Origin: CAZQKW01 sp964594075
GTDB taxonomy: Bacteria > Desulfobacterota > WTBG01 > CAIYCZ01
DNA length: 21,500 bases
Assembly: GCA_964594075.1 (NCBI GenBank)
Contig: CAZQKW010000056.1
Location: forward strand, 1 to 21,500
Reading direction: 5' to 3'
Position numbers and translations under genes: made by a program. Within the stretch, counting starts at the first letter, position 1. The number at the start of each line of letters is the position of its first letter. Shown here piece after piece: positions 15,231 to 21,500 of this stretch. The notes beneath the pieces were generated by a model that worked only from the letters and a program-made list of their open reading frames with translations, ran no database searches and was not told the origin of the DNA.

Positions 15231-15959
15231 TCAGTTAAATTTATTTCTTAATTCATTCCAATAGAAATTAAAGTCCGGCTGTATCGTTCGAGCATGTTCT
15301 ACAACTTTCTTACAAGCATCTACTTTTTCTTCCAAGTCAGGAATTTCATCAAATAGTTCCGAGTGTTCTTGCAACAAATTTTTTAGATGATTCATAGGTC
15401 TGGTATCTGAGCCATTTACCTTAATTGCGGTTATAAAGCACTTTGCAGCCTTTCTGTATTCTCCCAATCCCTGAAAGCAGAGTCCAAGATTTTTGTAAGC
15501 ATTAGAGCGGGTAGGGTCTGTCTTTATAGCGGTAAATAAATAATTTTTCGCCTCTTCGAATCTCTGTAATTGATTGAGGCAGTAACCTAAATTATTATTG
15601 GTAAAATACCATGTGTTCTTATTGGATGATTTCAATAAGAAGGCTTCCCGATAATATTCAGCCGCCTGTGCATAGCCGTTAATTTTCTCCATAATCCCAC
15701 CTAATGCTAAAAAGCATTCTGACCTCTCTTCATTGTTTTCAGATAGAGTTAGGATCTTTGATATAAAAATTACAGCGTCTCTCAGCCTGTTTGTTTGGCC
15801 ATAGAGTCTTGCAAGGCACCACATGGTTTCTTTACACATGCCATTACGTTCCTTGAGTTTTTTCAAGAAAAGCTTTTCAAGTTCTTTACCAGTTAATGCC
15901 ATCTGATTCTCATTTTTGGGTAATTCTTCTACTTTCAAGCGAAATTTAAATTCCTTCAT
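15231..15959 (-). CDS. Tetratricopeptide-repeat protein
   Basis: This 242-residue cytoplasmic protein has about four TPR units between residues 45 and 195. Clear 34-residue-type signatures include TWYFTNNNLGYCLNQLQRF, then EEAKNYLFTAIKTDPTR, then SNAYKNLGLCFQGLGEYRKAA. No signal peptide, membrane segment or enzymatic domain is visible, so it is likely a protein-protein interaction partner. AGGGG lies about six bases upstream of the ATG. It ends 15 bp before the frameshifted small gene, so the three leftward genes probably share the promoter at 16125-16152. Base composition is AT-richer than the backbone, supporting acquisition by transfer. Confidence 0.78.
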   Translation of the reverse strand: MKEFKFRLKVEELPKNENQMALTGKELEKLFLKKLKERNGMCKETMWCLARLYGQTNRLRDAVIFISKILTLSENNEERSECFLALGGIMEKINGYAQAAEYYREAFLLKSSNKNTWYFTNNNLGYCLNQLQRFEEAKNYLFTAIKTDPTRSNAYKNLGLCFQGLGEYRKAAKCFITAIKVNGSDTRPMNHLKNLLQEHSELFDEIPDLEEKVDACKKVVEHARTIQPDFNFYWNELRNKFN

Positions 15960-16434
15960 AAAATTCCCCTTTCAAATTATGAATACAAATTAATAGCAAG
16001 ATAGTTTGTGAGCCAGAAGAACAAAATTAAACAATTCGAAGGATTTTTAATAAGATACTGATGGTGAAATTTAAAAAGGATATTAGAGTAAATCTACGGT
16101 AGGTATTTTTCGAAACTAAATAATATTATAACACGAAGGCTTAATACGTCAACAGTAAAAAATTAATGGTAATTCAAATGCTTGTAAATCGAATAGCATA
16201 ATAAATTAATTTTACTTTTTTTATATTCATTTTTAAAATTTGGAATCTTTTCATCCAAAAATTTTACAGATTTATTTTAACTCAAGATTGCGTTGAGCGG
16301 ACAATAACTGAAGATAATACAAACAGTTAAGATAGCGCCAAATAGCTCATTCTTATAAAAATTTTACCGAAATGATACTTCAATAGATCAAATACATTCT
16401 TAATCAATATCTCTATTATTTGGATGATCTACTT
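15960..16434. other. AT-rich divergent intergenic region
   Basis: This 475-bp spacer separates the leftward TPR operon from the rightward helicase operon. It is very AT-rich and has no plausible coding frame. It contains one strong leftward promoter (16125-16152) and a leader of about 160 bases before the TPR gene. Rightward, TTGAGC (near 16293) with AT-rich -10-like sequence about 15-16 bases later is only weakly promoter-like. No operator-type palindrome was recognised. Confidence 0.6.
16125..16152 (-). promoter_or_regulatory. Strong sigma70-type promoter for the TPR operon
   Basis: TTGACG (16152-16147), a 16-base spacer and a perfect TATAAT (16130-16125) on the minus strand. The predicted transcript would carry an unusually long leader (about 160 bases) before the TPR start at 15959. 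Confidence 0.72.
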
Positions 16435-18123
16435 ATGGCAAAAATGATTCCTGAGATAGATGTTGGCCGTAATCCCCATGGCGAAAAGCTTTTTTACTTC
16501 TGGCTCAAACACGGAATAACTGATGACTATGTGGTACTGCATAACGTGCAGCTGCTTACTATGCCGGGAGATACCATTCAAAGGGGAGAAGCGGATTTTC
16601 TTATTTTACACCCGGATAAAGGTTTTATTGTTATAGAGGTGAAGGGTGGGAGAATTAAGCGAGTTCCCAGCAAAAACCAGTGGGTATCGGTCTCGCATAA
16701 AGGAGTAGAGAGTATCATACAAGATCCCTTTACTCAGGCATCAAAAAACATGGATGTCCTGGCCAAGAAGTGCCGTGAGGCAAAGGTATTTGAGGAAACT
16801 GGCAATGGGATACCGGTTACTTATGGGTATGCAGTCGCTTTTCCTGATGGTTTGACTCCCATGGGCACGGCGTTACCTTCTCATGTTATTCCAGGTATTG
16901 TTATTGATCATAATGACCGCAATAAGATGACTGAGAGGATTGATAAACTTTTTGAAGGATGGAAAAGAAAACACAAAGGTTCGCGTGGATTTACTCAGCA
17001 GGAGTACAAACTCTTGTTTTCAAGAGTTCTGATGGCGCATTTTGATGTGACACGCCCCCTGTACGTTAGGCTTGACCAGGAGCAGAGCCAGTTCACCAGA
17101 CTGACCGATACACAGTGCAAAATCCTTGATGCAATACCAAATGTTAAGCGGGCACTATTTAAAGGTTATGCGGGAACCGGAAAAACTCAGTTGCTTATAG
17201 AAAGGGCGCGGCGCCTTGCGGCAAATGGAGCCCGGGTACTCATTCTTTGTTTCAATGAACCACTGGCAGAACATCTTACTATGTGGGTTCATGAATTAAA
17301 AGTGCCTATAACAGTCCGGTATTTTCATGGCCTGTGCCAAGAATACGCACAACAGGCAGGGGTGGAGTACAACATCCCTCTGGCGGATGCCCCTCTAAAT
17401 GAGCAAAAAGAATTTTATGATAATACCGCTCCCTCGAAACTGGAAGAAGCGTTACCGTCTGTACCGACCAGGTTTGACTGTGTGTTAATTGACGAGGGTC
17501 AGGATTTCAATCCCAAGTGGTTTGAGGTGGCGATGAAGCTTCTTGATTCAGCAGGAATGGACATTTTTTATATCTTTTATGATGAACAACAAAATGTCTA
17601 TGGTAAGGAATTAAAGTTTCCCTTCACTGCTGATCCCTATGAACTGCGCAGGAATTGCCGTAGCACTAAAAATATATGTGACGTGATCCGCAGCATCGGT
17701 AAAGTACCAGTTGAATGCTTCGATGATAGCCTGGAGGGCGAAAAAGTCCATTACCATAGATACAACCATCCTGAAGAACAGGTGGAGATAATAGAGGGAA
17801 TTATAAAAGAGCTTCTGCACAAAAAAATTCAGCCACACAGAATACTTATCCTGTCTTCCCATAAAAAAGAGAAGTCTTGCCTGGCTAAAGTTGACAGCAT
17901 TCTTGATTACCCGCTTAAAGATTTCAGACCTTCAAACGGAAACGGGGCGATCGGGTTTTCGAGCCTGCACAAGGCAAAGGGCCTTGAGTCAGATGTTGTT
18001 ATATTTTGTGATGTTGATGGTCAGAAACCCAACTGCAGTGAAGGTAACCAGTATGTTGCCGTGTCACGCGCACGGCACCTATTATATATAATTCACAGTA
18101 ATGATTGGAATCGCCCCAGATAA
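16435..18123 (+). CDS. NERD nuclease-domain / UvrD-like superfamily-1 helicase fusion
   Basis: This 562-residue protein joins an N-terminal NERD (nuclease-related) domain to a UvrD-type DNA helicase. The NERD part has GEKLFYFWLKHG, the acidic pair around D54 (GEADF) and E68-V-K70 (IEVKGG), matching a PD-(D/E)xK-type active site. The helicase has Walker A GYAGTGKT (K250), motif II DEGQD (D353-D357), RRNCRST (motif IV-like), SLHKAKGLE (motif V) and QYVAVSRAR (motif VI); all look intact. Such fusions are recurrent in phage-defence and mobile islands, where they likely cut and unwind DNA; that role is inferred. ATG at 16435 (MAKMIPEID) is preferred over TTG at 16420, which lacks a ribosome-binding site. 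Two small genes follow closely. Confidence 0.88.
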   Translation: MAKMIPEIDVGRNPHGEKLFYFWLKHGITDDYVVLHNVQLLTMPGDTIQRGEADFLILHPDKGFIVIEVKGGRIKRVPSKNQWVSVSHKGVESIIQDPFTQASKNMDVLAKKCREAKVFEETGNGIPVTYGYAVAFPDGLTPMGTALPSHVIPGIVIDHNDRNKMTERIDKLFEGWKRKHKGSRGFTQQEYKLLFSRVLMAHFDVTRPLYVRLDQEQSQFTRLTDTQCKILDAIPNVKRALFKGYAGTGKTQLLIERARRLAANGARVLILCFNEPLAEHLTMWVHELKVPITVRYFHGLCQEYAQQAGVEYNIPLADAPLNEQKEFYDNTAPSKLEEALPSVPTRFDCVLIDEGQDFNPKWFEVAMKLLDSAGMDIFYIFYDEQQNVYGKELKFPFTADPYELRRNCRSTKNICDVIRSIGKVPVECFDDSLEGEKVHYHRYNHPEEQVEIIEGIIKELLHKKIQPHRILILSSHKKEKSCLAKVDSILDYPLKDFRPSNGNGAIGFSSLHKAKGLESDVVIFCDVDGQKPNCSEGNQYVAVSRARHLLYIIHSNDWNRPR

Positions 18124-18142
18124 AAACAGGAAGTAGGACTAA

Positions 18143-18472
18143 ATGGACGACATAAAAAATACCCCGACATGGAGAACTCACCATAAACGATACAAAAAAT
18201 ATATAGAATCAGGCGAACCATGGGAATCAATGACAGGAGCATGGATGGCATTTCAACTGCTAAAAAAGGTCTCCGCCCAGGGAGTCCCCGAAAAAGAATG
18301 GATAGAAACATGTCTGTCCGAACTTGAAACATGGGAAAATGAACGGGCAAAAGAGCGAAGTCTTGGTAAAAATAAAGGCCGGGCAATAAGACCAAAAGAG
18401 CGACTCAGAACGGTAAAAAATCAATGGAAAATGTTTGAGCAATGGAAGCTCATGGGCGTACAGCCAGACTGA
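18143..18472 (+). CDS. Unknown 109-aa protein downstream of the NERD-helicase
   Basis: No family is recognised. The protein is highly charged, Trp-rich (TWRTH, GEPWESMTGAWMAF, KEWIETCLSELETWEN, KNQWKMFEQWKLM) and predicted helical, with a strongly basic middle (about 70-92). It has no signal peptide or membrane segment. It begins 19 bp after the helicase stop with AGGA upstream, so it is probably translated from the same message and could be a partner of the helicase. This is inference from position only. Confidence 0.65.
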   Translation: MDDIKNTPTWRTHHKRYKKYIESGEPWESMTGAWMAFQLLKKVSAQGVPEKEWIETCLSELETWENERAKERSLGKNKGRAIRPKERLRTVKNQWKMFEQWKLMGVQPD

Positions 18473-18520
18473 TGCTGATTAAAAGCTGTACTTAGATAAC
18501 TAACTATAGGGATGTGAAAG

Positions 18521-18628
18521 ATGTCAGTAAGTGGACGCAGGTGTTATCATTGTGGTGATATTTTTAGAAAATGTTTTTACTGCGGAGAAATTTATTGTTC
18601 CTGTAAAGGTAGCGTAGGTGAAGGTTAG
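18521..18628 (+). CDS. 35-aa six-cysteine miniprotein (zinc-ribbon-like)
   Basis: A short frame begins at ATG 18521 and contains C8-x2-C11, C18-x2-C21 and C26-x-C28, a regular spacing able to bind one or two zinc ions. Almost the whole protein is the Cys-rich core; the tail is KGSVGEG. AGGGATG lies upstream and TATAGG (18505-18510) could be a -10 for a separate transcript. It is 48 bp past the 109-aa gene in the same direction. The frame may be the intact remnant of a longer zinc-ribbon protein, because the IS3 scar starts about 30 bp further on. No homologue is recognised. Confidence 0.5.
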   Translation: MSVSGRRCYHCGDIFRKCFYCGEIYCSCKGSVGEG

Positions 18629-18658
18629 GGGTTGATTAGGCCCCGCTTCTCTCAAGGC

Positions 18659-18940
18659 TCAATGCCAGACTTTTTTTATCCAGTCCAGCTCAAACTGCAA
18701 CTGCCCAATTTGCTGATACAACCGGGCTTTTAATTCGGCCTCGCTGTCCGCCTCCCGGCTACGCTTCTCACTGAATATTTTGGGCAGTTCCGCCAAAACC
18801 TGTTTCTTCCACTGGCTGATTTGGTTAGGATGCACTGCATACTCAGAGGCCAGTTCCGACATGCTTTTGATTCCTTTTATGACCTCCAGGGCTACACGTG
18901 CTTTGAACTCTGCGCTATGATTCCTGCGTCCTTTCTTCAT
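18659..18940 (-). pseudogene. IS3-family orfA, remnant of a truncated insertion sequence
   Basis: This 93-residue frame is a typical IS3 OrfA: MKKGRRNHSAEFKARVALE, the HTH LASEYAVHPNQISQWKK, and the leucine-zipper-like LYQQIGQLQFELDWIKK. ATG has AGGAGG seven bases upstream. At 18671-18677 (minus strand A7 followed by G) lies the expected slippery run for -1 shifting into orfB. The -1 frame gives KKSLALSLERSGA and then a stop, so orfB is essentially gone. The upstream IS end (TGGTCTGGAAAAACTGGACA, ending near 19015) is intact. Only one end survives, so the element cannot move by itself. Confidence 0.85.
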
Positions 18941-19015
18941 GGATTTGCCTCCTGTTATTTGTGCTCTTTATTTCGGCAAATCCACTTTAAACCCATGTCC
19001 AGTTTTTCCAGACCA
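18941..19015 (-). repeat. Surviving IS3-family terminal repeat and leader
   Basis: Reading on the minus strand from 19015, TGGTCTGGAAAAACTGGACA is a typical IS3-type terminal inverted repeat followed by the leader of orfA. No matching opposite end was found left of 18659. Confidence 0.6.
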
Positions 19016-19040
19016 TTATACCTGTCGCTGAACTGGTGTG

Positions 19041-19141
19041 AATCGTGTCTTCTGGTGAATCACCATCGGGGTATCCTCCTGTGTTCTCTTTCACGTTTCT
19101 CTGATACCCCGAAAATGTAAATAACGCTACTTTAGCTTACA
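19041..19141 (-). repeat. IS481-family end fragment, copy 2 of the 101-bp direct repeat
   Basis: It matches 14171-14271 in length and orientation with few mismatches, and includes the IS tip (TGTAAG from 19141), the inverted pair at 19067-19075/19103-19111, and the first nine transposase codons (MVIHQKTRF). The copy breaks off after those codons, 25 bp from the IS3 end. Confidence 0.83.
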
Positions 19142-19363
19142 TCTTATATGCTGTTCCCCATTGTTATATCCTGTCTACTGCACAATCATAATGGGGTGGG
19201 GGGCAGTAGTCGGAATTTGCTGAAACTGACCCTGATACTTGTAAGCAATGCCCTTCAAATGCGGGGTGGAAGCTGATGCAAATTATCTATATGCCATATA
19301 AAACAATTGCACATAACCCCTCTATCCTAAAGGGGGATTATAAGAAGAAACGATATTATCAAT
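19142..19363. other. Intergenic region without a recognised gene
   Basis: No credible frame. A hairpin ACCCCTCTATCC / AAAGGGGGAT (about 19315-19338), just past the 75-aa gene's stop, could slow transcription but lacks a clear T tract on the minus strand. Confidence 0.4.
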
Positions 19364-19591
19364 TTATTTGTACTTACGCCAAAGTTCATCCCATAGGGTG
19401 TTGGTGTTAGTATTTTCTTTAGGGTCATATGTTGCACCACAATCTCTCGCAGCTGCTTTCCCTTCGGCTTCTGTAAATACATGATACTCGTGATTCCTTG
19501 TAAGAAACACTAAGTATGGTCTATCAGACTTACCCTTAAAGATTTTCATTGGTAATATATCACCTGTATTTTTTAGTTTCATTGTTTTCAT
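19364..19591 (-). CDS. Small protein of unknown function (75 aa)
   Basis: I do not recognise this protein. It is soluble and mixed in charge, with a central YLVFLTRNHEYHVFTEAEGKAAARDCGATYDPKE segment that could form a small alpha/beta fold, and a C-terminal TLWDELWRKYK. GGAGG lies five bases before the ATG, which supports real translation. It is 70 bp downstream of the LRR-protein gene in the same direction, so it may share a transcript. Confidence 0.6.
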   Translation of the reverse strand: MKTMKLKNTGDILPMKIFKGKSDRPYLVFLTRNHEYHVFTEAEGKAAARDCGATYDPKENTNTNTLWDELWRKYK

Positions 19592-19661
19592 AATTCCTCC
19601 ATGTTTTAGATAATTACTACCTATTTATTTGCCACCCTATGCCACCACCTTAGCACAGCCT

Positions 19662-20798
19662 TTATTGATTTTTACTCTGACTCTGTTCTACTTTTTTTCT
19701 AATCTCTGGCAACATACTGTCTATAAACGCCTTAGTCCTGTTCTTTAACAATGGTCTTTGTTCCAATAACTTAGTAAAAATTGGGGAAAATTTATAATAG
19801 GTCTTGATAAACTCCTGCCCCTCGTGAGAGTTGCTTAATACCATATCCCGATACTCTCGCAACAAATCGGTTTCCTCGCTGTCCCTGCCGTAAATTTCTT
19901 CTGCTGCGCATGGGGAAGCAGGGATAGTTGTAGTAGTCGATGCTCCACAAACCCTTGCCGGATAGCAATTATTATCGACTGAGCAAAAAAAACCTTGTTG
20001 TGAGCACCATATAGGATTCACTACACACCATTGAGGACTTGTAAACCCTTTGCTTCCGGCAGTATAGCAAACGGTAAAGCCACTTGCGCAGTACGCAAAA
20101 ATATCCTGCCCGGTCGAAGGTGCATCTCCTAAAAAATAAGCCCTGGTCAAGTAGCTGTTAAACATAAAGGCCCCCTGCTCAATGTTCGTAACGCTTGCTG
20201 GGATGGTCACACTACTCAAGGCGCAATTAGAAAACGCCCACTTCCCAATGAACGTAACGCTGTCGGGTATCGTTACACTGCTTAAACTTATGCATGACAT
20301 AAAAGCTCCCTCACCGATCAGCGTTACGCCCTCAGGGATGGTTACACTGGTGAGGCTTTCGCACTCAGCAAACGCCGCCCGCCCAATTCTTGTAACATTG
20401 TTTCCGATGGTCACGCTCCTCAAACTGCTGCAAGAACAAAAAGCATTTTCACCTATCAGTGTTACGCTGTCGGGAATGGTCATACTGGTCAAACCGCTAC
20501 AGCGATTAAATGCACTATTTCCAATGCTGGTAACGGTTTCGGGGATAATAACACTAATCAAACCGATGCAATTATCAAACACCTCATGCCCAATTTCTAC
20601 CACCGGCATCCCGTTTATGGTAGCTGGGATTACAACATTTCCCGCGGGGGGGTAAGGGCAACCGCTATAGTCGGTGATTATTACGGTGCCACCTGATACC
20701 GTATAGGTAAAACCTCCTGATTGCAGGGCATATGTTGATGAAGTCCAAACCATCAAGCCAATTAAGGAGAGAAATAATATTGATTTTCTGAATTGCAT
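19662..20798 (-). CDS. Secreted BspA-type leucine-rich-repeat protein (LRR_5)
   Basis: This 378-residue protein starts at ATG 20798, with AAGAGG seven bases upstream, giving a clean signal peptide (MQFRKSILFLSLIGLMVW then TSSTYA). About seven BspA-type repeats of 23 residues follow (about 60-220), of the form CxxLTSVTIPxSVTxIGxxAFxx. One copy (SNCALSSVTIP) is a residue short. A Cys-rich spacer and a TTTTIPASPC linker lead to a conserved C-terminal module (AAEEIYGRDSEETDLLREYRD and onward to TYYKFSPIF), which I have seen attached to many exported proteins of environmental bacteria. Likely surface or extracellular, with a binding role; the ligand is unknown. An in-frame extension to 20858 adds a basic stretch ahead of the signal and is less likely. 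Confidence 0.85.
   Translation of the reverse strand: MQFRKSILFLSLIGLMVWTSSTYALQSGGFTYTVSGGTVIITDYSGCPYPPAGNVVIPATINGMPVVEIGHEVFDNCIGLISVIIPETVTSIGNSAFNRCSGLTSMTIPDSVTLIGENAFCSCSSLRSVTIGNNVTRIGRAAFAECESLTSVTIPEGVTLIGEGAFMSCISLSSVTIPDSVTFIGKWAFSNCALSSVTIPASVTNIEQGAFMFNSYLTRAYFLGDAPSTGQDIFAYCASGFTVCYTAGSKGFTSPQWCVVNPIWCSQQGFFCSVDNNCYPARVCGASTTTTIPASPCAAEEIYGRDSEETDLLREYRDMVLSNSHEGQEFIKTYYKFSPIFTKLLEQRPLLKNRTKAFIDSMLPEIRKKVEQSQSKNQ
20182..20655. repeat. Tandem 69-bp coding repeats of the LRR protein
   Basis: The LRR units are visible in the DNA as diverged 69-bp tandem repeats, marked by recurrent GTAACGCTGTCGGG-like and GATGGTCACACT-like segments. They also keep the opposite strand open as a spurious 157-codon frame. 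Confidence 0.7.
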
Positions 20799-20880
20799 TA
20801 AGTACCTCTTTTCCCTGTTTTTTAATAACAACCTCCTTGCCAGATAAGGATATTTCAAATTAATAGACTGACCGGCATGT

Positions 20881-21435
20881 TTAAAAATAACATTTTAATA
20901 TATAAAGTAAGCACACAATCATGTTAAAGTATGAAAGTAAACAGTATATTAAGAGAAGATCACACCCTGAAAGACCAGATATTGAAATAGAATTAGATAC
21001 ATCATCGTTTTCTTGGAATACATTTTCACCGTTATCAATGTTCAACTTAAAATTCTCAAAAGAAATAATTTTGCCAGAGGCGGTATATAGTTTCACATAA
21101 GATTTCATAAAATTTATTGAAACATACTCCTCGGTAACAAAAAGAAAACTTCCCTTGTCCTTTAAACTGAATGATAAGAGCCCAATTCTAACTCCATTTT
21201 TTTCTCCCGCAGGAAAGAACACCGCTTGAACGTTAGGTAAATTAACTGCTTTTGCGGCATTAAAATTAATCTTGCCGCCTTTTTCTTCAAGTAAACTTAA
21301 CATCTCATTTCCCAGCGTTGTATTCATTAAGTTGCCAATAGAGGCTGTAACAAACTCCCCTTTACTGTCATTCTCCCAATCACAGTTAAGACATGAATAT
21401 ATATTCTGGGGAAATAAATTCAAAACGATGCACAA
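20881..21435 (-). CDS. Unrecognised protein (184 aa or longer) with hydrophobic C-terminus
   Basis: No family is recognised. The middle (about 40-145) looks like a soluble beta-rich domain. The C-terminus (about 154-184; SGCDLLLIYCLLSYFNMIV) is strongly hydrophobic and could be a membrane anchor. The N-terminus is uncertain: the frame is open upstream to about 21485 without an ATG or GTG, and TTG at 21435 lacks a ribosome-binding site. The stretch ALSLCIVLNLFPQNIYS looks like the core of a signal peptide whose start may have been displaced by a frameshift. It lies 82 bp upstream of the LRR gene in the same direction. Confidence 0.5.
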   Translation of the reverse strand: MCIVLNLFPQNIYSCLNCDWENDSKGEFVTASIGNLMNTTLGNEMLSLLEEKGGKINFNAAKAVNLPNVQAVFFPAGEKNGVRIGLLSFSLKDKGSFLFVTEEYVSINFMKSYVKLYTASGKIISFENFKLNIDNGENVFQENDDVSNSISISGLSGCDLLLIYCLLSYFNMIVCLLYILKCYF

Positions 21436-21500
21436 GGATAATGCTATGGGAGTTTCCTGAGTTTTGGTTAGGTAAGTGCATCCAAGAAATCAAAGCACAA

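Noticed and set aside
20182..20655. 157-codon plus-strand frame with repeated VTLSGMVTLLK-like units
   Set aside because: It is the antisense shadow of the LRR tandem repeats; the LRR reading has a signal peptide, a ribosome-binding site and a known fold.
20182..20700. Possible CRISPR-like array because of regular repeats
   Set aside because: Repeats are 69 bp, in frame, diverged and have no unique spacers; they encode LRR units.
14272..21500. A second tRNA-derived att site marking the island's right end
   Set aside because: No copy of the tRNA-Thr 3' segment was seen by eye on either strand; the boundary is probably beyond the window.

Overview
The window looks like chromosome from a Gram-negative, probably anaerobic or environmental bacterium. 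Moderate GC, a nickel-pincer cofactor pair (larB-larC), a Lon/ThiL cluster, a LapA-like membrane protein and a surface LRR protein with a conserved C-terminal module would fit Desulfobacterota, Nitrospirota, Omnitrophota or similar lineages. I cannot fix the taxon from sequence alone.

Region 1 (1-10171) is ordinary host backbone. A short rightward pair encodes a LapA-domain membrane protein and a nucleoside-phosphorylase-family protein, facing a small FmdB-type zinc-ribbon gene. A long leftward run follows in transcription order dinG, lon, thiL, larB, larC. The last four are closely spaced or overlapping (lon/thiL overlap by 23 bp, larB/larC by TAATG), while dinG is separated from lon by 144 bp holding a candidate promoter. 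A rightward MBL-fold hydrolase diverges from dinG. A tRNA-Thr(CGT) with a strong sigma70-type promoter and a terminator closes the backbone.

Region 2 (10134-14271) is a tRNA-targeted integration scar. A tyrosine recombinase runs out of the tRNA 3' half, but its N-terminal part is missing at the edge of a 2.9-kb insertion sequence (10984-13869). This element is the most unusual item here. One pair of matched ends encloses a DDE transposase with an acidic tail, a small HTH/coiled-coil protein, and a second, different DDE transposase with an exact D-x35-E. An A9 run joins ORF2 and ORF3, and its end motif recurs as a hairpin arm directly before the first start codon. Against its right edge lies an internally deleted IS481-family transposase.

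Region 3 (14272-19040) is an AT-rich accessory block between two directly repeated 101-bp IS481 end fragments. Two divergent sets share a 460-bp AT-rich spacer. Leftward are a TPR protein, a frameshifted small gene and a 224-aa protein of unknown function, behind a TTGACG/TATAAT promoter. Rightward are a NERD-nuclease/UvrD-type helicase fusion, a 109-aa unknown and a 35-aa six-cysteine miniprotein. The contents resemble a defence or genome-conflict island, but this is inference. An IS3-family orfA remnant abuts the second IS481 scar.

Region 4 (19142-21500) carries a 75-aa unknown, an exported BspA-type leucine-rich-repeat protein and an unrecognised 184-aa protein with a hydrophobic C-terminus. 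No CRISPR array, rRNA or second att site was seen.
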